Below, one piece after another: positions 8,837 through 17,648 of a stretch of 64,000 nucleotides of DNA; within the stretch, counting starts at the first letter, position 1, and each line of letters begins with the position of its first letter. A model generated the notes under the pieces. It made no database searches and was not told where the DNA came from. It saw only the letters and a list, made by a program, of their open reading frames with translations. This stretch comes from Actinoplanes sp. L3-i22. Its GTDB lineage: Bacteria; Actinomycetota; Actinomycetes; Mycobacteriales; Micromonosporaceae. Made by a program: the position numbers and the translations under genes. The stretch spans positions 8,998,501 to 9,062,500 of the forward strand of contig NZ_AP024745.1 of the NCBI RefSeq assembly GCF_019704555.1, written 5' to 3'.

Positions 8837-9448
8837 TCAGAGCAGGTCGCGCCAGAACGGGACGGTGGCTTCGGGCTCGGTGTCGCCCCAGGTCGCGGAT
8901 CCGAACTCGTGGCCGATCCAGTCGGCGAGGTCCAGGCCGTAGTAGATGATGTCGGTCTGCCAGACCGAGAGCACCGGGTGACCGGCGTGCCCGGGCCCGG
9001 CCGGCAGGTAGCGATGCCCGTAGACCGGCACCAGCGCCGGGACCTCGGCGAGCCGGGCCTTCGCGGTCCGCCCCGCTTCGGACTTGGACTTCGGGCGCGG
9101 ACCCCAGTCGTCGTGCCAGTAGCCGTTGCTCTTGACGTCGAAGAGCACGCCCTCGACCGGCCAGGCGAGCGCCTCGCGGAGCTTGGCGGGCTTGCCGTTT
9201 CGCCAGTCCGGCCACGGCTCCTGATGGGCGGAGATCACGCCCGGGATCGCCGGCTCGGGGCGGGTGTTGACCGGCAGCCCGGCGGCCAGGAACGCCCGGT
9301 GGTCCGGCGCGAACACGAACCCGAACTCCGCCTCGACCCGATCGAACTCGGCGTCGCTGAGCCCCGTCGCGACGTCGCAGACAGACCGCTGCCGAAGCCG
9401 GCGCATCGCCTCGGCACCAAGCCGGCGACCGGCATCAGCCGTCGTCAC
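8837..9448 (-). CDS. SMI1/KNR4-like protein
   Basis: A 203-residue protein. Residues of about 30-60 (LSDAEFDRVEAEFGFVFAPD) match the opening of the SMI1/KNR4 (SUKH) fold, in which a helix-turn precedes the sequence LPxxY/F. The rest is rich in Trp and includes a C-terminal WxDLL. SUKH proteins often act as immunity proteins against polymorphic toxins; no toxin gene is visible next door. The GTG start at 9448 lies inside a 92-bp tandem repeat, so the first 18 residues (TTADAGRRLGAEAMRRL) are repeat-derived. The inner ATG (AMRRL) may be the older start. Confidence 0.65.
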   Translation of the reverse strand: MTTADAGRRLGAEAMRRLRQRSVCDVATGLSDAEFDRVEAEFGFVFAPDHRAFLAAGLPVNTRPEPAIPGVISAHQEPWPDWRNGKPAKLREALAWPVEGVLFDVKSNGYWHDDWGPRPKSKSEAGRTAKARLAEVPALVPVYGHRYLPAGPGHAGHPVLSVWQTDIIYYGLDLADWIGHEFGSATWGDTEPEATVPFWRDLL

Positions 9449-9652
9449 CGGAGGTCACCGCACTCAGGGCCGACGGAACGCCACCGAAGCCGGCGCATAG
9501 CCTCGGCGCCGCGGCGGTGAGCGGCGTCAGGCGCCGTCATGGGAAGTCACCGCGCCCAGGGCAGGCGGGACGCCATTGAGGCCGGCGCATCGCCTCGGTG
9601 CCGCGGCGGTGAGCGGCGTCAGGCGTCGTCATGGGAGGTCACCGCGCCCAGG
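9394..9652. repeat. 92-bp tandem repeat spanning two gene ends
   Basis: Three imperfect copies begin at 9394, 9486 and 9578, exactly 92 bp apart, each opening with a GAAGCCGGCGCAT-like sequence and containing a GTCGTCA(C/T)SGGAGGTCACCGC-like core. Copy 3 includes the 3' end of the NarL-type regulator gene, and copy 1 supplies the 5' end of the SMI1-like gene. The two intergenic copies therefore look like duplications of a gene tail. Confidence 0.9.
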
Positions 9653-10284
9653 TAGGTGAGCACGGCCCGGACGCGACGGTTGGTGTCGTCGTCGGGGTGC
9701 AGGTTCAGCTTGGCGAAGATCGTCGTGGTGTATTTGCTGATCGCGCCCTCGCTGAGGAACAGCCGGGCCGCGATCGCGGTGTTGGAGATGCCCTCGGCCA
9801 TCAGCGCGAGGACCTGGCGTTCCCGCTCGGTGAGGGCGTCGAGCGGGTCGGCGCGGCGCGGGCGGCCCAGGAGCTTGGCGACGACCGCCGGGTCGAGCGC
9901 GGTGCCGCCGTTGGCGACCCGGGTCAGCGAGTCCATGAAGTCGTCGGCGTCGATGACCCGCTCCTTGAGCTGGTACCCCACGCCGCCGTGCTCGTCGGCG
10001 AGCAGCTCGCGGGCGTAGAGCTGCTCGACGTGCTGGGACAGGATCAGCACCGGCAGGCCGGGGATCTCCCGGCGGGCGGCCAGCGCCGCCTGGAGCCCCT
10101 CGTCGGAGAAGGTCGGAGGCAGCCGGACGTCCAGGATCGCGACGTCGGGACGCTCGCCGAGCAGGGCCTCGAGGGCGGCCGGACCACTGTCGACGGCGGC
10201 GACCACCTCGTGGCCGTAGGCCTGGAGGAGGCGGACCAGCCCGTCACGGAGCAGGAACAGGTCTTCGGCGATCACAACACGCAT
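9619..10284 (-). CDS. NarL/LuxR-family response regulator
   Basis: A 221-residue regulator. The receiver domain has ED at 7-8 and phosphoacceptor D52 (AILDVRLPPTF). The C-terminal LuxR helix-turn-helix contains TERERQVLALMAEGISN and a recognition helix (SEGAISKYTTTIFAKL). It overlaps the start-proximal partner kinase by 13 bp: the kinase stop at 10272 lies inside the regulator's first codons. The two thus form a leftward two-gene unit with the kinase first. Its last codons (SHDDA and stop) are part of a 92-bp sequence copied twice downstream. Confidence 0.93.
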   Translation of the reverse strand: MRVVIAEDLFLLRDGLVRLLQAYGHEVVAAVDSGPAALEALLGERPDVAILDVRLPPTFSDEGLQAALAARREIPGLPVLILSQHVEQLYARELLADEHGGVGYQLKERVIDADDFMDSLTRVANGGTALDPAVVAKLLGRPRRADPLDALTERERQVLALMAEGISNTAIAARLFLSEGAISKYTTTIFAKLNLHPDDDTNRRVRAVLTYLGAVTSHDDA

Positions 10285-11573
10285 GGCACCGACACCGTAG
10301 CGCGCGTGGGCCCGCCCTCGGGACTCCGGATCTCCAGCCGGCCGCCGAACGCGGCCACCCGGCGCCGGATCCCGGCCAGCCCGGAGCCGGGCGAGGCCGG
10401 GGAGATGCCGCCGACGCCGTCGTCGGTCACCCGCGCGACCAGGGTCTCCTCACCGTATTCCAGGTCGACCGTCACGTGGCTCGCGTGGGCGTGCTTGGCC
10501 ACGTTCGCCAGCAGCTCGGCGACGGCGAAGTAGATCGCGGACTCCAGCGGCCGCTCCGGGCGGGCCGGGACCGCGGCGTGCACCTCGACCTCGACCGGGA
10601 CATCCAGCGCGAGGGCCCGGACCGCGTCGACCAGGCCGCGCTCGACCAGGACCGGCGGGTTGATGCCGCGGACCAGCGACCGCAGCTCCTCCAGGGCGGC
10701 CTTCGACGAGGCGCGGGCGTCGGCGAGGATCACCTTCGCCGCTTCCGGGTCGGCGTCGACCATCCGCTCGGCGGCCTGCATGGACATGCCCATCGCGACC
10801 AGCCGGGCCTGCGCGCCGTCGTGCAGGCCGCGCTCGATGCGCTCCAACTCGGCGGCCTGCGTCTCGGTCAGGTCGGCCTGGATCGTCTCCAGCTCCCGCA
10901 CGCGCCGGCCGAGGCGGGTCCCCGCGTTCGGCCCGAGGAAACGCTCCGCGACCGGCTGGAAGATCAGCCAGGCGAGCGGCGCGACCGCCAGGGCGGCCAG
11001 CAAGATCAAGATCCCGATCACGGTACGGCCGTAGAGCACCGACCCGAGCCCGGCGACCAGCCCGGCCAGGGGCAGCGCCGTCACCGGGAACACGGTCACG
11101 CCCGCCACGACCGCCCACAATCCGTCCCACTTGACCTGCGGGTCGTGGAAGCGGGCGTTCATCCGGGCCCGGCGGCGCGCCTCCCGTTCGGACTTGTGGT
11201 ACTCCACCCCGTCCCACCAGAACCCGGTCGCCATCCGGGTGACCGGGGACGGCCCTCGATAGTCGACGGCCAGGTCGAGGCCGAGCCAGCGGCTCGCTCG
11301 GCGCCGCGCGGCCTGGGCCAGGGGCCGGCTGGTCAGCGCGTGCGTCATCCACAGTGCCCCGGCGAGCCAGAGCAGGACCGCGACGGTCTGGCCGACCCCG
11401 ACCGCGATCCGGCCGATCAGCGGCGCACCCGGCCCCGGGCTCCACGTCCCGGCGAACAGCGCCCCGCCCCACCCGACGGCCACCGCGACGAGCGGCAGCA
11501 CGCAGGTCAGCGCGGCCAGCGTCAGCGATCGATAGAGCCCGGCCCCGATCCGGCCCGGTATTCGTGTCAGCAC
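10272..11573 (-). CDS. NarL-type sensor histidine kinase
   Basis: A 433-residue kinase of the HisKA_3 type. Membrane helices lie at about 17-40 and 57-80 and again at about 155-210. The dimerisation/phosphoacceptor segment is ERIERGLHDGAQARL with H251. The ATPase domain has the N box (AELLANVAKHAHA) and G boxes (TDDGVGG, GSGLAGIRRRV). GTG 11573 is the start. No extracellular sensor domain is evident, so it probably senses a membrane or cytosolic cue. It pairs with the overlapping response regulator downstream. Confidence 0.92.
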   Translation of the reverse strand: MLTRIPGRIGAGLYRSLTLAALTCVLPLVAVAVGWGGALFAGTWSPGPGAPLIGRIAVGVGQTVAVLLWLAGALWMTHALTSRPLAQAARRRASRWLGLDLAVDYRGPSPVTRMATGFWWDGVEYHKSEREARRRARMNARFHDPQVKWDGLWAVVAGVTVFPVTALPLAGLVAGLGSVLYGRTVIGILILLAALAVAPLAWLIFQPVAERFLGPNAGTRLGRRVRELETIQADLTETQAAELERIERGLHDGAQARLVAMGMSMQAAERMVDADPEAAKVILADARASSKAALEELRSLVRGINPPVLVERGLVDAVRALALDVPVEVEVHAAVPARPERPLESAIYFAVAELLANVAKHAHASHVTVDLEYGEETLVARVTDDGVGGISPASPGSGLAGIRRRVAAFGGRLEIRSPEGGPTRATVSVPCVL

Positions 11574-11709
11574 CGCACTGCCCTCCCCCGTTCGTTCGGC
11601 GATACGGAGAAGTTACGGCTGCCGGGCCGCTCGCCGACACCAGGCAGGCCTCCCAATGGGGTGGGGTTGTCCCCACCGGGGCCGGCCCCACCCGGGGCCG
11701 GAGCATGGA

Positions 11710-11741
11710 TTGACTTGCTTCGTCCAGCGTAACCTAGGTTA
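11710..11741 (+). promoter_or_regulatory. Promoter with 12-bp palindrome for PadR gene
   Basis: TTGACT (11710-11715) and TAGGTT (11735-11740) form a plausible -35/-10 pair with a 19-bp spacer. The perfect palindrome TAACCTAGGTTA at 11730-11741 covers the -10 element and ends 9 bp before the PadR ATG. This is the expected place for an autorepressor site. Confidence 0.6.
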
Positions 11742-11750
11742 GAGTGGACT

Positions 11751-12266
11751 ATGTTCCTCGACATCCTGATCCTCGTTCACCTGCGGGGCGCGCCGATCCA
11801 CGGCTACGAGCTCAAGCGCAAGGTCTCCGAGACCACGGCAGTGGCGCTGAACAACAACACGCTCTATCCCGCGCTGCGCCGGTTCGAGGCGGCCGGCGCG
11901 GTGACCAGGACCGCCGAGCAGCAGACCGGGCGGCCGCCACGGCACGTCTACGAGATCACCGCGGTCGGCCTGGAGCTGCTGCACGACATGATCGCCGAGC
12001 TGCCGCCGGAGCTGGCCGGCGACGAGCCCGAGTTCCTCACCCGGCTCGGCCTGTTCGAAGAGCTCACGCCGGACGAGCGGGCCGCCGTGCTGGACGCGCG
12101 CGACCGGGCGCTGGCCACCGCGCTCGACCATCTGACCCGGCAGGCCGCGCGCGCCGAGGGCAGCCGGCACAACCGGGACTGGGGCAGCCTGGTCGCCACC
12201 GAGCTGATCGCCCGCACCGAGCGCGAGCGCGCCTGGCTCGACGAGTTGAAACGGAGATCCGCGTGA
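11751..12266 (+). CDS. PadR-family transcriptional regulator
   Basis: A 171-residue PadR protein. The winged helix (1-85) shows the family signatures ILVHLRGAPIHGYELKRKV, NNNTLYPALRRFEAAGAV and a wing ending in YEITAVGLELL. A C-terminal helical dimerisation region (PF10400-like length) follows. PadR proteins usually repress a neighbouring efflux or enzyme gene until a ligand binds. Here the next gene is an MFS drug exporter whose GTG overlaps this stop by 4 bp (GTGA). A perfect palindrome in the promoter suggests self-repression of the pair. Confidence 0.92.
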   Translation: MFLDILILVHLRGAPIHGYELKRKVSETTAVALNNNTLYPALRRFEAAGAVTRTAEQQTGRPPRHVYEITAVGLELLHDMIAELPPELAGDEPEFLTRLGLFEELTPDERAAVLDARDRALATALDHLTRQAARAEGSRHNRDWGSLVATELIARTERERAWLDELKRRSA

Positions 12267-13636
12267 CCGAGACTGCACAGCGTCTGAGCGGCCCCGCCCA
12301 ACTCGGGCTGATGATCGGCCCGGTGCTGACCATGGTGGACTCCAGCATCGTCAACGTCGCCGTCGCGGACATCGCACGGGAGCTGCACACCGGGCTGGAC
12401 GGGGTGCAGTGGGTGGTCAGCGGCTATCTGCTGGCGCTCGCGGCCGGGCTGGCGGCGTCCGCCTACCTGGCTCGGCGGTTCGGTGCGCTCACGACGTACC
12501 AAATCGCCTTGATTGGTTTTGTCGCCGCGTCAGCGGCCTGCGCCGCAGCCCCCAGCGTTCCGATTCTGATCGCCTGCCGCGTGGCCCAGGGTCTGCTCGG
12601 CGCACCGCTCGTGCCGCTCGCGATGACCCTGCTGCTGGGCCGGCAGGGCGCCGCGCGGCGCATCCCGATCGCAACCGGCCTGCTGTTCTTTCTCGCCCCG
12701 GCGCTCGGGCCGACGCTCGGCGGCGTGCTCGTCGCGGCCGGTGGCTGGCCCTGGATCTTCCTGGTCAACGTGCCGGTCGGCCTGATCGGGCTGCTCGCCC
12801 TGCGGCGCGTCCCGGCCGACGCCGCGCCGCCCGGGGATCCGGCGGCCCGCTTCGATCCGATCGGTCTCGCGCTGCTCGCGGCAGGTTTGACCCTCGCGCT
12901 GTACGGGGTCAGTCGCGCCCCGATCGCCAGCTGGAACAGTCCGATAGTGATCGGCACAATCGGGGGTGGGCTGGCGCTGCTCGGCGGCTATCTGCGGTGG
13001 GCGCGGCGGCGCGCGCAACCCGCCGTCGACCTCGCGCTGCTGCGCCACGGGCAGTCCCGGCTCGCGCTCGGGCTCAGCGTGGTGTCGTCCGTGGTGGCCT
13101 ACGCGGCGGTCTTCCTGCTGCCGGTCTTCACCCAGGCCGTGCAGGGACATTCCACGCTGGCCACCGGTCTGGCGCTGCTCCCGCAAGGTCTGATCACCGG
13201 CGTCGGCACCGCGCTGGGGCAACGGCTGGCCACCCGGATCTCGGTACGGACGCTGGTCACCGCCGGGTTCGTGGTGCTCGCCGCGACGAGTGCCGGGCTG
13301 CTGCTCCTGCACGCGGACACGCCGCTGTGGGTGACCGCGGTGATCCTCTCCGGGCGGGCCGTGGCGATCGGGTTCGGGATCACGCCGTTGCTGTTCGCGA
13401 TGCTCGGCCCGCTCGACGACGGGCAGCTGGCGGACGGGACCACGGTGTTCAACATCGCGCAGCGGCTGGGTGGGGCGCTCGGGGTGAGCCTGCTCGCGAC
13501 CACGTATGCGGCGTTTTCTCGGACGACTGATCCGGTGACCGGTTTTCATCACATTGGAGTGATCCTTACCGGAATCGCGCTCGGGGCGGCGGCGTTTGCG
13601 TTGTTCCTCGCGCCGGTCCGGCAACCGAGGTCGTAG
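12263..13636 (+). CDS. MFS exporter, DHA2 (EmrB/QacA) type
   Basis: A 457-residue membrane protein with about 14 helices, as in the DHA2 drug:proton antiporter family. Helix 1 carries the family signature MVDSSIVNVAVADIA (motif D1-like), then comes QWVVSGYLLALAA and the motif A loop YLARRFGA. Motif C-like glycines occur in LFFLAPALGPTLGGVL. It begins with GTG overlapping the PadR stop, so expression should follow PadR control. Its likely role is export of a toxic or self-made compound; the substrate is unknown. Confidence 0.92.
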   Translation: MTETAQRLSGPAQLGLMIGPVLTMVDSSIVNVAVADIARELHTGLDGVQWVVSGYLLALAAGLAASAYLARRFGALTTYQIALIGFVAASAACAAAPSVPILIACRVAQGLLGAPLVPLAMTLLLGRQGAARRIPIATGLLFFLAPALGPTLGGVLVAAGGWPWIFLVNVPVGLIGLLALRRVPADAAPPGDPAARFDPIGLALLAAGLTLALYGVSRAPIASWNSPIVIGTIGGGLALLGGYLRWARRRAQPAVDLALLRHGQSRLALGLSVVSSVVAYAAVFLLPVFTQAVQGHSTLATGLALLPQGLITGVGTALGQRLATRISVRTLVTAGFVVLAATSAGLLLLHADTPLWVTAVILSGRAVAIGFGITPLLFAMLGPLDDGQLADGTTVFNIAQRLGGALGVSLLATTYAAFSRTTDPVTGFHHIGVILTGIALGAAAFALFLAPVRQPRS

Positions 13637-13655
13637 CTGGATCGTTTCGGACGAC

Positions 13656-14636
13656 GTGAGCCTCCCGATCTTGTTGTCTGTCGCGATGTTGGCGGTGCCC
13701 GCGTCGGTGCCGTCCGTGCCGTCGGTTTCCGCATCATCGGCGTCCGCATCGCTTGCGGCCGTGCCGGTCAGGGCTGCTTCCGCGGAGCCGGGGCTGTGGT
13801 GCACCGGGAATCCGGCGGTGAGCGCCCGCGCCGGGCGGACGCCGGTTCTGCTGATCCACGGCACCACGTCCAACTCGCGGGCGAACTTCTCCTGGAACTG
13901 GGATCGCGCGTTCGACGCCGAGGGCCGGGCGCACTGCGACGTCGACCTGCCCGACAGCGGCAACGGCGACATCCAGATCGCCGCGGAACATGTGGTGCGG
14001 GCGATCCGGTATCTGCACCATGCTTCCGGTACGAAGATCGACCTGGTCGGGCACAGTCAGGGCGGGATGATCGGGCGCTGGGCGATGAAGTACTACCCGG
14101 ACACCCGTCACATGATCGACGACTATGTCTCGCTCGCCGCGTCGAACCATGGGACCCAGGAGTTCGTCGTGCAGTGTGCGGCGCAGACGGTCTGCTCGGC
14201 GGCGTACTGGCAGCAGCGGGCCGGGTCACGATTCCTGGACGCGCTGAACGAGGGGCCGGAGACGTGGCCGGGGGTCAGTTACACGCAGCTCTATACGCGG
14301 TATGACGAGATCATTCTGCCGTACCGGTTGTCGGCGCTGCCGGGTGCGCCGAACGTCAGCAACCTTGCCGTTCAGGAGCTGTGCCCGCTGGAGACTGTTG
14401 AGCACTTCGGGATGGCGTATGACAATGCTGCCTGGCTGCTCGGTATGGATGCGATCCGGCATCCTGGGCCGGCTCGGCTGGGTCGGGTCAGCCGGGCGAG
14501 CTGTGGGTGGCCGTTGATGCCGGGGGTGGATCCGTTGCGGTTTCCGGCTAACTCGGCGGCGGCGCTGGCTCAGAGTGCCAAGTCCATGCTGGTTACCCCG
14601 CAGCTCGCGGGTGAGCCGGCGCTGCGGCGGTTTTAG
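13656..14636 (+). CDS. Secreted alpha/beta-hydrolase lipase
   Basis: A 326-residue protein with an N-terminal signal peptide (SLPILLSVAMLAVPASV). Then comes a Ser/Ala-rich stretch and an alpha/beta-hydrolase domain. The oxyanion-hole segment is VLLIHGTTS and the nucleophile is S134 in GHSQGGMIG. Cysteines (WCTG, HCDV, QCAAQTVCS, CPLE, SCGW) suggest disulfides. It resembles extracellular triacylglycerol lipases of actinomycetes (lipase class 2). GTG 13656 gives the best signal peptide; ATG 13686 would cut into it. The final codons and stop (RRF, TAG) are tandemly copied downstream. Confidence 0.85.
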   Translation: MSLPILLSVAMLAVPASVPSVPSVSASSASASLAAVPVRAASAEPGLWCTGNPAVSARAGRTPVLLIHGTTSNSRANFSWNWDRAFDAEGRAHCDVDLPDSGNGDIQIAAEHVVRAIRYLHHASGTKIDLVGHSQGGMIGRWAMKYYPDTRHMIDDYVSLAASNHGTQEFVVQCAAQTVCSAAYWQQRAGSRFLDALNEGPETWPGVSYTQLYTRYDEIILPYRLSALPGAPNVSNLAVQELCPLETVEHFGMAYDNAAWLLGMDAIRHPGPARLGRVSRASCGWPLMPGVDPLRFPANSAAALAQSAKSMLVTPQLAGEPALRRF

Positions 14637-14665
14637 CTGCGACGGTTTTAGCTGCGGCGCTTTAC
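14621..14665. repeat. 15-nt tandem copies over the lipase stop codon
   Basis: Three copies of GCTGCGGCGGTTTTA (14621, 14636, 14651; the second and third with one and two changes). The first holds the last codons of the lipase and its TAG, and the following two repeat them in the spacer. Confidence 0.9.
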
Positions 14666-15727
14666 TCGCCGGGCCGGTTGGGCTGCCGGCGGGCCGGTTC
14701 GGCCGCTGCCACGCCGGTTCCGCCGCCGCAACGCCGCTTCACCTGCCACGCCGCTTCAGCCGCTACACCGCTTCGGCCGCAGTCGCGCTGCTTCGGCCGC
14801 GGCCGTGGCATTTCCAAGCAGGCCCGGGCCTCGGGCCTTGGCCCGCAGCCTCGGGAAGCTCCGGTTTCGCCGGCTCTCGCCTCGTCCAAACTGCGCCGGA
14901 ATCGCCCCCACAGACCCCGCCCACCAGGGGGCTGACCGCCACCGACCATTCTCCCGGAAATGGGCAAGATCCCGCGGGCGGCCTGTGGATAACCGGCCAG
15001 TGTGGATAACCGCAAATGATCATGAAAACGCGATCTAATCGAGGGCGAGGCCAGCACCCTCCGCCACTTCGAGGACTGGCCTCCGGTGCGGGACGGCGCG
15101 ACGAAGCAACGGCATCCGCGATGCGGGCCGGCACAGCGCGGGTCGAGGCTGCGCAAGACGGCGCAGTGCGGCGCGTGGCGTGGTGTGGCGGCGCGAGCAG
15201 CGAATGCCAGCGCGAGGCGAGGCGGCCCGAGGCGAGGCGGCCCGTGGAAGCTCGGGGCCGGACCGGGCGCCGCGAGGCGAGGTGGGCCCCTCGACGCCAC
15301 AGCGCGCGGCACGGCAAGGCGCAGCGCGGCGCGGGTGCGGCGCGGGTGCGACGCGGCGCGGGTGCGACGCGGCGCGGGTGCGACGCGGCGCGGGTGCGAC
15401 GCGGCGCGGGTGCGACGCGGCGCGGGTGGGGTGGAACGGCTCGGGGTGAGTGCGGTGGTGGGAGGTGTGCGTGGGGTTTGGGTTGGTTTGGGTTGGGTTG
15501 GACCGTGAGTGGTGTCGGACGTCGCCCTGTAGGGCTTTGCGTTTTGGGCGCCCCGCGCCCTTGCGAAGCCCGGAAGGGTCCCCGCGGGAGCGACGATCTG
15601 TACCCCGGCGGACACGGGCAATGAAGAATTTGATCTTGAAGGGAGGACGCGCAGCGCGGAATTTGATCTTTGTTGGTGGGATTAATCGACTTGACCTCAA
15701 CCGAGGATGAAGTGGCACGGTGCCGGC
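14666..15727. other. Gene-free, repeat-filled spacer
   Basis: About 1.06 kb without a credible gene. It holds degenerate GCCGCTNCxCCGCTTC-like repeats (about 14690-14800), a lower-GC stretch around 14940-15050, a 16-nt array (15348-15427), short G/T-rich repeats (GGGTTGGTTTGGGTTGGG near 15476), a small GCCCT/AGGGC hairpin followed by T-rich sequence (about 15524-15540), and two copies of GAATTTGATCTT (15626 and 15659) 33 bp apart. TTGACC at 15691 may be a -35 element for the ABC gene. Confidence 0.8.
15348..15427. repeat. 16-nt tandem array, five perfect copies
   Basis: Five exact copies of GCGACGCGGCGCGGGT, preceded by degenerate units. It lies in a non-coding gap and has no spacers between copies. 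Confidence 0.95.
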
Positions 15728-17590
15728 ATGAGCATGGAGATGGCCGCCTGGAATTCGATGTATCACGCGATGCACCAGCAGAACGACAAGCGACCGTTCT
15801 CGCTGGCAACTCTCAGACGTATAGCGGTGTTCGCCCAGCCGCACAGATCGGCGCTGACCGGGTTTCTGCTGATCAGCATCGTGACCGCGGTGTTGACGGT
15901 GGCCAGTCCGGTGCTTGCCGGGCGGGTCGTCGACGGGATCGTGGACGGGGCGGACACCAGTCTCGTCGTCTGGCTCGCCGTGGCGATCGCGGTGGTGTCG
16001 CTCGGGGAGTCCGCGCTGGGGCTGGTGCAGCGGTGGTTCTCGTCGCGGATCGGCGAGGGGCTGATCCTCGATCTGCGGACCGCGGTCTTCGATCACGTGC
16101 AGCGGATGCCTGTCGCCTTCTTCACCCGGACGCGGACCGGGGCGCTGGTCAGCCGGCTCAACAACGACGTGATCGGGGCGCAGCGGGCGTTCAGCGACAC
16201 CCTGTCGGGCGTGGCGGGGAACCTGGTGACGCTGATCCTGACGCTGATCGTGATGATCGGCATCAGCTGGCAGATCACCCTGCTGGCGCTGGTGCTGCTG
16301 CCGATCTTCGTGTGGCCGGCGCGGCGGATGGGCGGGCGGCTCGCCAAGCTGGAGCGGGAGGCGGCGGAGCACAACGCGGCGATGAACACGCAGATGACCG
16401 AGCGGTTCTCGGCGCCGGGGGCGACGCTGGTGAAGCTGTACGGGCGGCCGGACGCCGAGTCGGCCGAGTTCGCGGCGCGGGCGCGGCGGGTGCGGGACAT
16501 CGGGGTGCGGACCGCGATGACGCAGTCGATCTTCCTGACCGCGCTGGTGTCGGTGTCCGGGCTGGCGATCGCCCTGGTCTACGGGCTGGGCGGGTACTAC
16601 GCGCTGCGCGGCACGCTCGACCCGGGCAACGTGGTGGCGCTGGCGATCCTGCTGACCCGGCTCTACGCGCCGCTGACGTCGCTGGCCAGCGCCCGGGTCG
16701 AGGTGATGAGTGCGCTGGTCAGCTTCGAGCGGGTGTTCGAGGTGCTGGACCTGAAGCCGCTGATCGAGGAGAGCCCGGACGCGCGGACGGTGCCGGACGG
16801 GCCGGTGTCGGTGGAGTTCGACGCGGTGCGGTTCGCGTATCCGGCGGCGGACAAGGTGTCGCTGGCCTCACTCGAGGAGGTCGCGACGCTGGACACGCGG
16901 GGTGGGGAGGAGGTCCTGCACGGCGTGTCGTTCAAGGCCGAGCCGGGGCAGATGATCGCGCTCGTCGGGTCGTCCGGCGCGGGGAAGTCGACGATGGCGA
17001 GTCTGCTGCCGCGGCTCTACGACGCGGGCGCGGGGACGGTGCGGCTGGCCGGGGTGGACGTCCGTGATCTGACCGCGGCCTCGCTGCGCGCCACGCTCGG
17101 CCTGGTCACCCAGGACGGGCACCTGTTCCACGAGTCGGTCCGGGCGAATCTGCTGCTCGCCCAGCCGGAGGCGACCGAGGAGGAGATCTGGGCGGTGCTG
17201 CGCCGGGCGCACATCGCCGACCTGGTGGCGTCGCTGCCGGACGGGCTGGACACGGTGGTCGGCGAGCGCGGCTACCGGCTCTCCGGCGGGGAGCGGCAGC
17301 GGCTCACCATCGCCCGGCTGCTGCTGGCCCGGCCGCGGGTGGTCGTCCTGGACGAGGCGACCGCGCATCTCGACTCGACGTCCGAGCAGGCCGTGCAGGC
17401 GGCGCTCGGGGAGGCGCTGGCCGGCCGGACCGCGGTGGTGATCGCGCACCGGTTGTCCACGGTCCGGGCCGCCGACCAGATCCTGGTGATCGAGGAGGGA
17501 CGGGTGGTGGAGCGGGGCACCCATGCCGAGCTGCTCTCGGTGGGCGGCCGCTACCAGGAGCTCTACGACACGCAGTTCGCGGCAGCTTAG
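15728..17590 (+). CDS. ABC exporter, homodimer-type half-transporter
   Basis: A 620-residue fusion of a six-helix exporter domain and an ATPase domain. All ATPase motifs are intact: Walker A VGSSGAGKST, Q-loop LVTQDGHLF, signature RLSGGERQRLTIARLL, Walker B VVVLDEATAHLD and His switch IAHRLST. It can therefore work as a homodimer, unlike the pair at 724-4112. ATG 15728 is preferred; an ATG at 15707 has its purine-rich stretch too close. The spacer between membrane and ATPase domains is slightly long (ADKVSLASLEEVATLD). The substrate is unknown. The end of the gene is copied in a 17-nt repeat. Confidence 0.9.
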   Translation: MSMEMAAWNSMYHAMHQQNDKRPFSLATLRRIAVFAQPHRSALTGFLLISIVTAVLTVASPVLAGRVVDGIVDGADTSLVVWLAVAIAVVSLGESALGLVQRWFSSRIGEGLILDLRTAVFDHVQRMPVAFFTRTRTGALVSRLNNDVIGAQRAFSDTLSGVAGNLVTLILTLIVMIGISWQITLLALVLLPIFVWPARRMGGRLAKLEREAAEHNAAMNTQMTERFSAPGATLVKLYGRPDAESAEFAARARRVRDIGVRTAMTQSIFLTALVSVSGLAIALVYGLGGYYALRGTLDPGNVVALAILLTRLYAPLTSLASARVEVMSALVSFERVFEVLDLKPLIEESPDARTVPDGPVSVEFDAVRFAYPAADKVSLASLEEVATLDTRGGEEVLHGVSFKAEPGQMIALVGSSGAGKSTMASLLPRLYDAGAGTVRLAGVDVRDLTAASLRATLGLVTQDGHLFHESVRANLLLAQPEATEEEIWAVLRRAHIADLVASLPDGLDTVVGERGYRLSGGERQRLTIARLLLARPRVVVLDEATAHLDSTSEQAVQAALGEALAGRTAVVIAHRLSTVRAADQILVIEEGRVVERGTHAELLSVGGRYQELYDTQFAAA

Positions 17591-17648
17591 AAGGAGCGAC
17601 AGCTTAGAAGGAGCGACAGCTTAGAAGGAGCGACAGCTTAGAAAGAAC
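17584..17648. repeat. 17-nt tandem repeat bridging two convergent stop codons
   Basis: Three exact copies of AGCTTAGAAGGAGCGAC (17584, 17601, 17618) and a partial fourth. The first includes the TAG of the ABC gene. The fourth includes the TAA of the convergent FAD-monooxygenase gene, read on the other strand. The AAGGAG in each unit looks like a ribosome-binding site, but no start codon follows. Confidence 0.95.

Noticed and set aside
15016..15624. Plus- and minus-strand frames of 140-445 codons in the 14.7-15.7 kb gap
   Set aside because: They are built from 16-nt repeats and Arg/Gly/Ala-rich translation with no start signal or homology-like pattern.
17591..17640. Series of AAGGAG ribosome-binding sites
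   Set aside because: They are part of a 17-nt repeat and no start codon follows at the proper distance.
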